Assembly: GCA_029721435.1 (NCBI GenBank)
Contig: CM056584.1
Coordinates: 8,514,395 to 8,578,394 of the forward strand
Length of the DNA: 64,000 nucleotides
Direction: 5' to 3'
Source: Gymnothorax reevesii
Taxonomy: Eukaryota; Chordata; Actinopteri; Anguilliformes; Muraenidae
Part shown: positions 1 through 10,486 of the stretch, piece by piece
How positions within the stretch are numbered: the stretch's first letter is position 1
How the letters are laid out: each line of letters starts with the position of its first letter
Position numbers and translations under genes: made by a program
The notes under the pieces: generated by a model
What the model saw: only the letters and a program-made list of their open reading frames with translations
Told to the model about the DNA's origin: nothing
Databases searched by the model: none

Positions 1-317
1 TTTTCATACTGTAAGTGTCCTCTATGATGGGAGTACGGGATCAGATGGCATTTCAGCTTAACCCTGCTTGTGTAAAATGGAAATTGAGTGACGTTAATGT
101 TTGAATACTAATGCTAACATGCTAATGCTAGCGATCTAATGTGAGTGCTAATATCTGGTCATTTTCATACTATACATGTCCTCCATGATGTGAATAGGAG
201 ATCAGATGGCATTTCAGCTTTACCCTGTTTGTGTAAAATGGAAATTGAGTGAAGTTAATGTTTAAATGCTAATGCTAACATGCTAATGCTAGCGATCTAA
301 TGTGAGTGCTAATATCT

Positions 318-478
318 GGTCATTTTCATACTATACATGTCCTCTATGATGTTAATAGGAGATCAGATGGCATTTCAGCTTAACCCTTCTTGTATAATAA
401 AAAAATTGAGTAATGTTAATGTTTAAATGCTAAAGCTAACATGCTAATGCTAGCGATCTAATGTGAGTTCTAATATCT
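318..478. repeat. Representative 161-bp monomer, A-tract class
   Basis: Second monomer class. It differs from the G class by GATGTTAATAGGAGATCAG in the first third and by an A-rich middle, CCCTTCTTGTATAATAAAAA, followed by TTGAGTAATGTTAATGTTTA. The core often reads GCTAAAGCTAAC in place of GCTAATGCTAAC. The seven-A tract is the only homopolymer of note in the array, and some later copies have six A (near 35550) or eight A followed by ATGAG (near 4990, 14650, 24130). The same 5' half can be joined to a G-class 3' half (CTTCTTTTGTAAAATGG, for example 479-639), so the classes are mosaics. An AATAAA hexamer is present by chance of the A tract and nothing supports a polyadenylation role. Confidence 0.9.
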
Positions 479-800
479 GGTCATTTTCATACTGTACGTG
501 TCCTCTATGATGTTAATAGGAGATCAGATGGCATTTCAGCTTAACCCTTCTTTTGTAAAATGGAAATTGAGTGACATTAATGTTTTAATACTAATGCTAA
601 CATGCTAATGCTAGCGATCTAATGTGGGTGCTAATATCTGGTCATTTTCATACTGTACGTGTCCTCTATGATGGGAGTATGGAATCAGATGGCATTTCAG
701 CTTAACCCTGCGTGTGTAAAATGGAAATTGAGTGACGTTAATGTTTGAATACTAATGCTAACATGCTTATGCTAGCAATCTAATCTGAGTGCTAATATCT

Positions 801-961
801 GGTCATTTTCATACTGTACGTGTCCTCTATGATGGGAGTATGGGATCAGATGGCATTTCAGCTTAACCCTGCTTGTGTAAAATAGAAATTGAGTGACGTT
901 AATGTTTGAATGCTAATGCTAACATGCTAATGCTAGAAATCTAATGTGAGTTCTAATATCT
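801..961. repeat. Representative 161-bp monomer, G class
   Basis: Example of the commonest monomer class. Diagnostic features are GATGGGAGTATGGGATCAG in the first third, CAGCTTAACCCTGCTTGTG in the middle, then TAAAATGGAAATTGAGTGAC (here with AAAATAGAAA), and a core with three ATGCTAA-type heptamers. It carries up to three or four CpGs (TACGTG, GACGTT, GCGATC, sometimes TACGGG), all at sites that vary between copies. Most monomers also contain GCTAGC, but this one reads CTAGAAATC at that point, a private marker shared by its homologues near 2740, 9460, 11420, 18940, 20900 and 35100. That marker helps track the 12-mer. Length is exactly 161 bp. Confidence 0.93.
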
Positions 962-1122
962 GGTCATTTTCATACTGTACGTGTCCTCTATGATGGGAGT
1001 ACGGGATCAGATGGCATTTCAGCTTAACCCTGCTTGTGTAAAATGGAAATTGAGTGACGTTAATGTTTGAATACTAATGCTAACATGCTATTGCTTGCAA
1101 TCTAATGTGAGTGCTAATATCT

Positions 1123-1297
1123 GGTCATTTTCATACTGTACGTGTCCTCTATGATGTTAGTATGAGATCAGATGGAATTTCTCCTTCACCCTTCTTGTAT
1201 TATAAGCAAATTGAGCAATGTTAATTTTTCGATGCTAATGCTAACATGCTGATGCTAACATGCTAATGCTAGCAATCTAATGTGAGTGCTAATATCT
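1123..1297. repeat. Representative 175-bp long monomer, L class
   Basis: Third monomer class, 14 bp longer than the others. It has GATGTTAGTATGAGATCAG, then ATTTCTCCTTCACCCTTCTT, TGTATTATAAGCAAATTGAG, TTTCGATG or TTTCAATG, and a core lengthened by one extra 14-bp unit (CATGCTGATGCTAA, 1245-1258). Two L monomers usually sit together in the 12-mer (here 1123-1297 and 1298-1472). Variants read TTATGAGC or GGATTATGAGC, for example near 3510, 11690 and 14140. The middle differs from the other classes at many positions, so this is probably the oldest split in the family. Confidence 0.92.
1231..1273. repeat. 14-bp sub-repeat core of a long monomer
   Basis: The core of each monomer is a small internal repeat of ATGCTAA heptamers. 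In long monomers the 14-bp module CATGCTGATGCTAA is inserted once (1245-1258) beside the related CATGCTAATGCTAG (1259-1272). This accounts exactly for the 175 versus 161 bp lengths. The insertion is not restricted to L-class monomers: it also occurs on a G-class backbone near 12725, 16310, 22205, 25790, 36410, 39990, 42930, 47830 and 50590. It therefore either arose more than once or was moved by conversion. The core includes an imperfect dyad (TAACATGCTA against its complement TAGCATGTTA), which is a perfect palindrome TAGCATGCTA in copies reading GCTAGCATGCTA, for example near 13220. Confidence 0.85.
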
Positions 1298-1960
1298 GGT
1301 CATTTTCATACTGTACGTGTCCTCTATGATGTTAGTATGAGATCAGATGGCATTTCTCCTTCACCCTTCTTGTATTATAAGCAAATTGGGTAATGTTAAT
1401 GTTTCAATGCTAATGCTAACATGCTGATGCTAACATGCTAATGCTAGCAATCAAATGTGAGTGCTAATACCTGGTCATTTTCATACTGTACATGTCTTCT
1501 ATGATGGGAGTATGGGATCAGATGGCATTTCAGCTTAACCCTGCTTGTGTAAAATGGAAATTGAGTGACGTTAATGTTTGAATGCTAATGCTAACATGCT
1601 AATGCTAGCGATCTAATGTGAGTGCTAATATCTGGTCATTTTCATACTATACGTGTCCTCTATGATGTTAATAGGAGATCAGATGGCATTTCAGCTTAAC
1701 CCTTCTTGTGTAAAATGGAAATTGAGTGATGTTAATGTTTAAATGCTAATGCTAACAAGCTGATGCTAGCGCTCTAATGTGAGTGCTAATATCTGGTCAT
1801 TTTCATACTGTACGTGTCCTCTATGATGGGAATATGGGATCAGATGGCATTTCAGCATAACCCTGTTTGTGTAAAATGGAAATTGAGTGGAGTTAATGTT
1901 TAAATGCTAATGCTAACATGCTAATGCTAGCGATCTAATGTGAGTGCTAATATCTGGTCA

Positions 1961-3390
1961 TTTTCATACTGTAAGTGTCCTCTATGATGGGAGTACGGGA
2001 TCAGATGGCATTTCAGCTTAACCCTGCTTGTGTAAAATGGAAATTGAGTGACGTTAATGTTTGAAAACTAATGCTAACATGCTAATGCTAGCGATCTAAT
2101 GTGAGTGCTAATATCTGGTCATTTTCATACTATACATGTCCTCTATGATGTTAATAAGAGATCAGATGGCATTTCAGCTTAACCCTTCTTGTATAATAAA
2201 AAAATTGAGTAATGTTAATGTTTAAATGCTAAAGCTAACATGCTAATGCTAGCGATCTAATGTGAGTTCTAATATCTGGTCATTTTCATACTATACTTGT
2301 CCTCTATGATGTTAATAGGAGATCAGATGGCATTTCAGCTTAACCCTTCTTTTGTAAAATGGAAATTGAGAGACATTAATGTTTTAATACTAATGCTAAC
2401 ATGCTAATGCTAGCGATCTAATGTGGGTGCTAATATCTGGTCATTTTCATACTGTACGTGTCCTCTATGATGGGAGTATGGAATCAGATGGCATTTCAGC
2501 TTAACCCTGCGTGTGTAAAATGGAAATTGAGTGACGTTAATGTTTGAATACTAATGCTAACATGCTTATGCTAGCAATCTAATCTGAGTGCTAATATCTG
2601 GTCATTTTCATACTGTACGTGTCCTCTATGATGGGAGTATGGGATCAGATGGCATTTCAGCTTAACCCTGCTTGTGTAAAATAGAAATTGAGTGACGTTA
2701 ATGTTTGAATGCTAATGCTAACATGCTAATGCTAGAAATCTAATGTGAGTTCTAATATCTGGTCATTTTCATACTGTACGTGTCCTCTATGATGGGAGTA
2801 CGGGATCAGATGGCATTTCAGCTTAACCCTGCTTGTGTAAAATGGAAATTGAGTGACGTTAATGTTTGAATACTAATGCTAACATGCTATTGCTTGCAAT
2901 CTAATGTGAGTGCTAATATCTGGTCATTTTCATACTGTACGTGTCCTCTATGATGTTAGTATGAGATCAGATGGAATTTCTCCTTCACCTTTCTTGTATT
3001 ATAAGCAAATTGAGCAATGTTAATGTTTCGATGCTAATGCTAACATGCTGATGCTAACATGCTAATGCTAGCAATCTAATGTGAGTGCTAATATCTGGTC
3101 ATTTTCATACTGTACGTGTCCTCTATGATGTTAGTATGAGATTAGATGGCATTTCTCCTTCACCCTTCTTGTATTATAAGCAAATTGGGTAATGTTAATG
3201 TTTCAATGCTAATGCTAACATGCTGATGCTAACATGCTAATGCTAGCAATCAAATGCGAGTGCTAATACCTGGTCATTTTCATACTGTACATGTCTTCTA
3301 TGATGGGAGTATGGGATCAGATGGCATTTCAGCTTAACCCTGCTTGTGTAAAATGGAAATTGAGTGACGTTAATGTTTGAATACTAATGC
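1961..3390. repeat. 12-mer higher-order repeat, copy 2, one monomer short and truncated
   Basis: The start is again GTAAGTG with TACGGG, 1960 bp after position 1. The second monomer of the set (CCATGATGTGAA type) is absent: from 2117 the match to copy 1 continues at an offset of 1799, which is 1960 minus 161. The match holds through both long monomers to the TACATGTCTTC monomer. Near 3380 it switches, in register, to the ATTGCTTGC type, so the last monomers of the 12-mer are missing. It shares TTGAAAACTA with 10575 and 20060, which marks it as the second member of a pair of 12-mers. The loss of exactly one monomer fits unequal exchange. Confidence 0.82.
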
Positions 3391-5484
3391 TAACATGCTA
3401 TTGCTTGCAATCTAATGTGAGTGCTAATATCTGGTCATTTTCATACTGTACGTGTCCTCTATGATGGGAGTATGGGATCAGATGGCATTTCTCCTTCACC
3501 CTTCTTGTATTATGAGCAAATTGAGTAATGTTAATGTTTCAATGCTAATGCTAACATGCTGATGCTAACATGCTAATGCTAGCGATCTAATGTGAGTGCT
3601 AATAGTTGGTCATTTTCATACTGTACGTGTCCTCTATGATGTTAATTGGAGATCAGATGGCATTTCAGCTTAACCCTTCTTGTATAATAAAAAAATTGAG
3701 AAATGTTAATGTTTAAATGCTAATGCTAACATGCTAATGCTAGCGCTCTAATTTGAGTTCTAATATCTGGTCATTTTCATACTATACGTGTCCTCTATGA
3801 TGTTAATAGGAGATCAGATGGCATTTCAGCTTAACCCTTCTTGTGTAAAATGGAAATTGTGTGACATTAATGTTTTAATACTAATGCTAACATGCTAATG
3901 CTAGCGATCTAATGTGAGTGCTAATATCTGGTCATTTTCATACTGTACGTGTCCTCTATGATGTTAATAGGAGATCAGATGGCATTTTAGCTTAACCCTG
4001 CTTGTGTAAAATGGAAATTTAGTGACGTTAAAGTTTGAATGCTAATGCTTACATGCTAATGCTAGTGATCTAATGTGAGTGCTAATATCTGGTCATTTTC
4101 ATACTGTACGTGTCCTCTATGATGTTAGGTTGAGATCAGATGACATTTCTCCTTCACCCTTCTTGTATTATAAGCAAATTGAGTAATGTTAATGTTTCGA
4201 TGCTAATGCTAACATGCTGATGCTAACATGCTAATGCTAGCAATCTAATTTGAGTGCTAATACCTGGTCATTTTCATACTGTACATGTCCTCTATGATGG
4301 GAGTATGGGATCAGATGGCATTTCAGCTTCACCCTGCTTGTGTAAAATGGAAATTGAGTGACATTAATGTTTGAATGCTAATGCTAACATGCTAATGCTA
4401 GCTATCTAATGTGAGTTCTAATATCTGGTCATTTTCATACTATACGTGTCCTCTTTGATGTTAATAGGAGATCAGATGGCATTTCAGCTTAACCCTTCTT
4501 GTTTAAAATGGAAATTGAGTGATTTTAATGTTTAAATGCTAATGCTAACATGCTAAAGCTAGCGATCTAATGTGAGTGCTAATACCTGGTCATTTTCATA
4601 CTGTACGTGTCCTCTATGATGAGAATATGGGATCAGATGGCATTTCAGCTTAACCCTGTTTGTGTAAAATGGAAATTGAGTGAAGTTAATGTTTAAATGC
4701 TTATGCTAACATGCTAATGCTAGCGATCTAATGTGAGTGCTAATATCTGGTCATTTTCATACTGTACGTGTCCTCTATGATGTTAATAGGAGATCAGATG
4801 GCATTTCAGCTTAACCCTTCTTGTGTAAAATGGAAATTGAGTGACATTAATGTTTTAATACTAATGCTAACATGCTAATGCTAGCGATCTAATGTGAGTG
4901 CTAATATCTGGTCATTTTCATACTATACATGTCCTCTATGATGTTAATAGGAGATCAGATGGCATTTCAGCTTTACCCTTCTTGTATAATAAAAAAAATG
5001 AGTAATGTTAATGTTTAAATGCTAAAGCTAACATGCTAATGCTAGCGATCTAATGTGAGTTCTAATATCTGGTCATTTTCATACTGTACGTGTCCTCTAT
5101 GATGTTAATAGGAGATCAGATGGCATTTCAGCTTAACCCTTCTTGTGTAAAATGGAAATTGAGTGACATTAATGTTTTAATACTAATGCTAACATGCTAA
5201 TGCTAGCGATCTAATGTGAGTGCTAATATCTGGTCATTTTCATACTGTAAGTGTCCTCTATGATGGGAGTACGGGATCAGATGGCATTTCAGCTTAACCC
5301 TGCTTGTGTAAAATGGAAATTGAGTGACGTTAATGTTTGAATGCTAATGCTAACATGCTAATGCCAGCGATCTAATGTGAGTGCTAATATCTGGTCATTT
5401 TCATACTATACGTGTCCTCTATGATGTTAATAGGAGATCAGATGGCATTTCAGCTTAACCCTTCTTGTGTAAAATGGAAATTGA
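3391..5484. repeat. Mosaic of monomers outside the regular 12-mer order
   Basis: Still pure satellite in phase, but the order of variants does not follow the 12-mer. 3401 to about 3740 matches 11577 to about 11916 at an offset of 8176 (AGTTGGTC, GATGTTAATTGG, GAGAAATG). 4421-4740 matches 28921-29240 at an offset of 24500 (CTCTTTGATG, GTTTAAAATGG, GATGAGAATATGG). Between and after these are short runs of A-tract and G-class monomers, including one with eight A and ATGAG near 4990. 4134-4143 reads GATCAGATGA in place of the usual GATCAGATGG. This stretch looks like several short exchange events patched together. Confidence 0.75.
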
Positions 5485-7297
5485 GTGACGTTAATGTTTG
5501 AATGCTAATGCTAACATGGCAATGCTAGCGATCTAATGTGAGTGCTAATATCTGGTCATTTTCATACTGTACGTGTCCTCTATGATGGGAGTATGGGATC
5601 AGATGGCATTTCAGCTTAACCCTGCTTGTGTAAAATGGAAATTGAGTGAAGTTAATGTTGGAATACTAATGCTAACATGCTTATGCTAGCAATCTATTGT
5701 GAGTGCCAATAGCTGGTGATTTTCATACTGTACGTGTCCTCTATGATTGGAGTATGGGATCAGATGGCATTTCAGCTTAACCCTGCTTGTGTAAAATAGA
5801 AATTGAGTGACGTTAATGTTTGAATGCTAATGCTAACATGCTAATGCTAGTGATCTAATGTGAGTGCTAATATCTGGTCATTTTCATACTGTACGTGTCC
5901 TCTATGATGTTAGTATGAGATCAGATGGAATTTCTCCTTCACCCTTCTTGTATTATAAGCAAATTGAGCAATGTTAATGTTTCGATGCTAATGCTAACAT
6001 GCTGATGCTAACATGCTAATGCTAGCAATCTAATGTGAGTGCTAATATCTGGTCATTTTCATACTGTACGTGTCCTCTATGATGTTAGTATGAGATCAGA
6101 TGGCATTTCTCCTTCACCCTTCTTGTATTATAAGCAAATTGGGTAATGTTAATGTTTCAATGCTAATGCTAACATGCTGATGCTAACATGCTAATGCTAG
6201 CAATCAAATGTGAGTGCTAATACCTGGTCATTTTCATACTGTACATGTCTTCTATGATGGGAGTATGGGATCAGATGGCATTTCAGCTTAACCCTGCTTG
6301 TGTAAAATGGAAATTGAGTGACGTTAATGTTTGAATGCTAATGCTAACATGCTAATGCTAGCGATCTAATGTGAGTGCTAATATCTGGTCATTTTCATAC
6401 TATACGTGTCCTCTATGATGTTAATAGGAGATCAGATGGCATTTCAGCTTAACCCTTCTTGTGTAAAATGGAAATTGAGTGATGTTAATGTTTAAATGCT
6501 AATGCTAACATGCTGATGCTAGCGCTCTAATGTGAGTGCTAATATCTGGTCATTTTCATACTGTACGTGTCCTCTATGATGGGAGTATGGGATCAGATGG
6601 CATTTCAGCTTAACCCTGCTTGTGTAAAATAGAAATTGAGTGATGTTAATGTATGAATGCTAATGCTAACATGCTAATGCTAGCGATCTAATGTGAGTTC
6701 CAATATCTGGTCATTTTCATACTGTAAGTGTCCTCTATGATATTAGTATGAGATCAGATGGCATTTCTCCTTCACCCTTCTTGTATTATGAGCAAATTGA
6801 GTAATGTTAATGTTTCAATGCTAATGCTAACATGCTGATGCTAACATGCTAATGCTAGCGATCTAATGTGAGTGCTAATAGTTGGTCATTTTCACACTGT
6901 ACGTGTCCTCTATGATGTTAATTGGAGATCAGATGGCATTTCAGCTTAACCCTTCTTGTATAATAATAAAATTGAGAAATGTTAATGTTTAAATGCTAAT
7001 GCTAACATGCTAATGCTAGCGATCTAATGTGAGTTCTAATATCTGGTCATTTTCATACTATACCTGTCCTCTATAATGTTAATAGGAGATCAGATGGCAT
7101 TTCAGCTTAACCCTTCTTGTGTAAAATGGAAATTGTGTGACATTAATGTTTTAATACTAATGCTTACATGCTAATGCTAGCGATCTAATGTGAGTGCTAA
7201 TATCTGGTGATTTTCATACTGTACGTGTCCTCTATGATGTTAATAGGAGATCAGATGGCATTTCAGCTTAACCCTGCTTGTGTAAAATGGAAATTTA
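5485..7297. repeat. 11-monomer block, 1813 bp, copy 1
   Basis: Contains eight 161-bp and three 175-bp monomers by length. Markers are AACATGGCAATGC (5514-5526), GTTGGAATAC, TCTATTGTGAGTGCC and GCTGGTGATTTTC near 5712, and GATTGGAGTATGG near 5746. All recur 1813 bp downstream. The left edge lies close to 5485: beyond it this copy reads GAAATTGAGTGACG, while the partner reads GAAATTTAGTGACG. The TGAGTGCCAATA, GGTGATTTTC and GATTGG markers also occur in the 24-monomer block and near 60710, 61370 and 63650. Confidence 0.8.
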
Positions 7298-8397
7298 GTG
7301 ACGTTAATGTTTGAATGCTAATGCTAACATGGCAATGCTAGCGATCTAATGTGAGTGCTAATATCTGGTCATTTTCATACTGTACGTGTCCTCTATGATG
7401 GGAGTATGGGATCAGATGGCATTTCAGCTTAACCCTGCTTGTGTAAAATGGAAATTGAGTGAAGTTAATGTTGGAATACTAATGCTAACATGCTTATGCT
7501 AGCAATCTATTGTGAGTGCCAATAGCTGGTGATTTTCATACTGTACGTGTCCTCTATGAATGGAGTATGGGATCAGATGGCATTTCAGCTTAACCCTGCT
7601 TGTGTAAAATAGAAATTGAGTGACGTTAATGTTTGAATGCTAATGCTAACATGCTAATGCTAGTGATCTAATGTGAGTGCTAATATCTGGTCATTTTCAT
7701 ACTGTATGTGTCCTCTATGATGTTAGTATGAGATCAGATGGAATTTCTCCTTCACCCTTCTTGTATTATAAGCAAATTGAGCAATGTTAATGTTTCGATG
7801 CTAATGCTAACATGCTGATACGAACATGCTAATGCTAGCAATCTAATGTGAGTGCTAATATCTGGTCATTTTCATACTGTACGTGTCCTCTATGATGTTA
7901 GTATGAGATCAGATGGCATTTCTCCTTCACCCTTCTTGTATTATAAGCAAATTGGGTAATGTTAATGTTTCAATGCTAATGCTAACATGCTGATGCTAAC
8001 ATGCTAATGCTAGCAATCAAATGTGAGTGCTAATACCTGGTCATTTTCATACTGTACATGTCTTCTATGATGGGAGTATGGGATCAGATGGCCTTTCAGC
8101 TTAACCCTGCTTGTGTAAAATGGAAATTGAGTGACGTTAATGTTTGAATGCTAATGCTAACATGCTAATGCTAGCGATCTAATGTGAGTGCTAATATCTG
8201 GTCATTTTCATACTATACGTGTCCTCTATGATGTTAATAGGAGATCAGATGGCATTTCAGCTTAACCCTTCTTGTGTAAAATGGAAATTGAGTGATGTTA
8301 ATGTTTAAATGCTAATGCTAACATGCTGATGCTAGCGCTCTAATGTGAGTGCTAATATCTGGTCATTTTCATACTGTACGTGTCCTCTATGATGGGA
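7298..8397. repeat. 11-monomer block, partial copy 2
   Basis: Repeats 5485-6584 at an offset of 1813, including AACATGGCAATGC at 7327-7339 and the GGTGATTTTC monomer. It stops near 8397, where this copy reads GATGGGAATATGG and the partner reads GATGGGAGTATGG. From there the order returns to the end of the 12-mer (CATAACCCTG, GAGTGGAG) and a full 12-mer follows at 8527. Small private differences from copy 1 include GATACGAACATGC near 7818 and GATGAATGG near 7556. Confidence 0.78.
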
Positions 8398-8526
8398 ATA
8401 TGGGATCAGATGGCATTTCAGCATAACCCTGTTTGTGTAAAATGGAAATTGAGTGGAGTTAATGTTTAAATGCTAATGCTAACATGCTAATGCTAGCGAT
8501 CTAATGTGAGTGCTAATATCAGGTCA

Positions 8527-10486
8527 TTTTCATACTGTAAGTGTCCTCTATGATGGGAGTACGGGATCAGATGGCATTTCAGCTTAACCCTGCTTGTGTA
8601 AAATGGAAATTGAGTGACGTTAATGTTTGAATACTAATGCTAACATGCTAATGCTAGCGATCTAATGTGAGTGCTAATATCTGGTCATTTTCATACTATA
8701 CATGTCCTCCATGATGTGAATAGGAGATCAGATGGCATTTCAGCTTTACCCTGTTTGTGTAAAATGGAAATTGAGTGAAGTTAATGTTTAAATGCTAATG
8801 CTAACATGCTAATGCTAGCGATCTAATGTGAGTGCTAATATCTGGTCATTTTCATACTATACATGTCCTCTATGATGTTAATAGGAGATCAGATGGCATT
8901 TCAGCTTAACCCTTCTTGTATAATAAAAAAATTGAGTAATGTTAATGTTTAAATGCTAAAGCTAACATGCTAATGCTAGCGATCTAATGTGAGTTCTAAT
9001 ATCTGGTCATTTTCATACTGTACGTGTCCTCTATGATGTTAATAGGAGATCAGATGGCATTTCAGCTTAACCCTTCTTTTGTAAAATGGAAATTGAGTGA
9101 CATTAATGTTTTAATACTAATGCTAACATGCTAATGCTAGCGATCTAATGTGGGTGCTAATATCTGGTCATTTTCATACTGTACGTGTCCTCTATGATGG
9201 GAGTATGGAATCAGATGGCATTTCAGCTTAACCCTGCGTGTGTAAAATGGAAATTGAGTGACGTTAATGTTTGAATACTAATGCTAACATGCTTATGCTA
9301 GCAATCTAATCTGAGTGCTAATATCTGGTCATTTTCATACTGTACGTGTCCTCTATGATGGGAGTATGGGATCAGATGGCATTTCAGCTTAACCCTGCTT
9401 GTGTAAAATAGAAATTGAGTGACGTTAATGTTTGAATGCTAATGCTAACATGCTAATGCTAGAAATCTAATGTGAGTTCTAATATCTGGTCATTTTCATA
9501 CTGTACGTGTCCTCTATGATGGGAGTACGGGATCAGATGGCATTTCAGCTTAACCCTGCTTGTGTAAAATGGAAATTGAGTGACGTTAATGTTTGAATAC
9601 TAATGCTAACATGCTATTGCTTGCAATCTAATGTGAGTGCTAATATCTGGTCATTTTCATACTGTACGTGTCCTCTATGATGTTAGTATGAGATCAGATG
9701 GAATTTCTCCTTCACCCTTCTTGTATTATAAGCAAATTGAGCAATGTTAATTTTTCGATGCTAATGCTAACATGCTGATGCTAACATGCTAATGCTAGCA
9801 ATCTAATGTGAGTGCTAATATCTGGTCATTTTCATACTGTACGTGTCCTCTATGATGTTAGTATGAGATCAGATGTCATTTCTCCTTCACCCTTCTTGTA
9901 TTATAAGCAAATTGGGTAATGTTAATGTTTCAATGCTAATGCTAACATGCTGATGCTAACATGCTAATGCTAGCAATCAAATGTGAGTGCTAATACCTGG
10001 TCATTTTCATACTGTACATGTCTTCTATGATGGGAGTATGGGATCAGATGGCATTTCAGCTTAACCCTGCTTGTGTAAAATGGAAATTGAGTGACGTTAA
10101 TGTTTGAATGCTAATGCTAACATGCTAATGCTAGCGATCTAATGTGAGTGCTAATATCTGGTCATTTTCATACTATACGTGTCCTCTATGATGTTAATAG
10201 GAGATCAGATGGCATTTCAGCTTAACCCTTCTTGTGTAAAATGGAAATTGAGTGATGTTAATGTTTAAATGCTAATGCTAACAAGCTGATGCTAGCGCTC
10301 TAATGTGAGTGCTAATATCTGGTCATTTTCATACTGTACGTGTCCTCTATGATGGGAATATGGGATCAGATGGCATTTCAGCATAACCCTGTTTGTGTAA
10401 AATGGAAATTGAGTGGAGTTAATGTTTAAATGCTAATGCTAACATGCTAATGCTAGCGATCTAATGTGAGTGCTAATATCTGGTCA
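8527..10486. repeat. 12-mer higher-order repeat within block copy 1
   Basis: Full 1960-bp set of twelve monomers in the same order as 1-1960, starting at GTAAGTG with TACGGG and ending before the next GTAAGTG at 10487. The next unit (10487 to about 11640) keeps the first monomers and then changes at the long-monomer position to GGGAGTATGGG with GCATTTCTCC and TTATGAGC. One difference from the first 12-mer is AGATGTCATT at 9891 against AGATGGCATT. Confidence 0.88.

Larger units (their letters stand above)
1..1960. repeat. 12-monomer higher-order repeat, 1960 bp, copy 1
   Basis: Ten 161-bp and two 175-bp monomers make exactly 1960 bp. Starts are at -4 (first monomer cut by the window edge), 157, 318, 479, 640, 801, 962, 1123, 1298, 1473, 1634 and 1795. 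Diagnostic variants in order: GTAAGTG with TACGGG; CCATGATGTGAA; ACATG with the A tract; CTTTTGTAAAATGG with GTGGGTG; GGAATCAG with CCCTGCGTG; CTAGAAATC; TACGGG with ATTGCTTGC; long GGAATTTCTCC; long with GGGTAATG; TACATGTCTTC; AACAAGCTGATGC; and CATAACCCTG with GAGTGGAG. The same order returns at 1961, 8527, 10487, 18005, 19965 and 34168. This copy looks nearly identical to 8527-10486, with only scattered single-base differences seen. Confidence 0.9.

Noticed and set aside
318..478. TATA box or AATAAA polyadenylation signal in the A-tract monomers
   Set aside because: TATAATAAA and AATAAA are part of the A tract repeated in many monomers. There is no transcript structure, reading frame or partner signal.
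1210..1240. CENP-B box at TTTCGATGC
   Set aside because: The TTCG start is present in some long monomers, but the required A and CGGG at fixed spacing are absent.
1231..1273. Telomeric or simple microsatellite repeat in the ATGCTAA core
   Set aside because: The heptamers are few, imperfect and confined to the end of each 161-bp monomer. They do not form a free-standing array.
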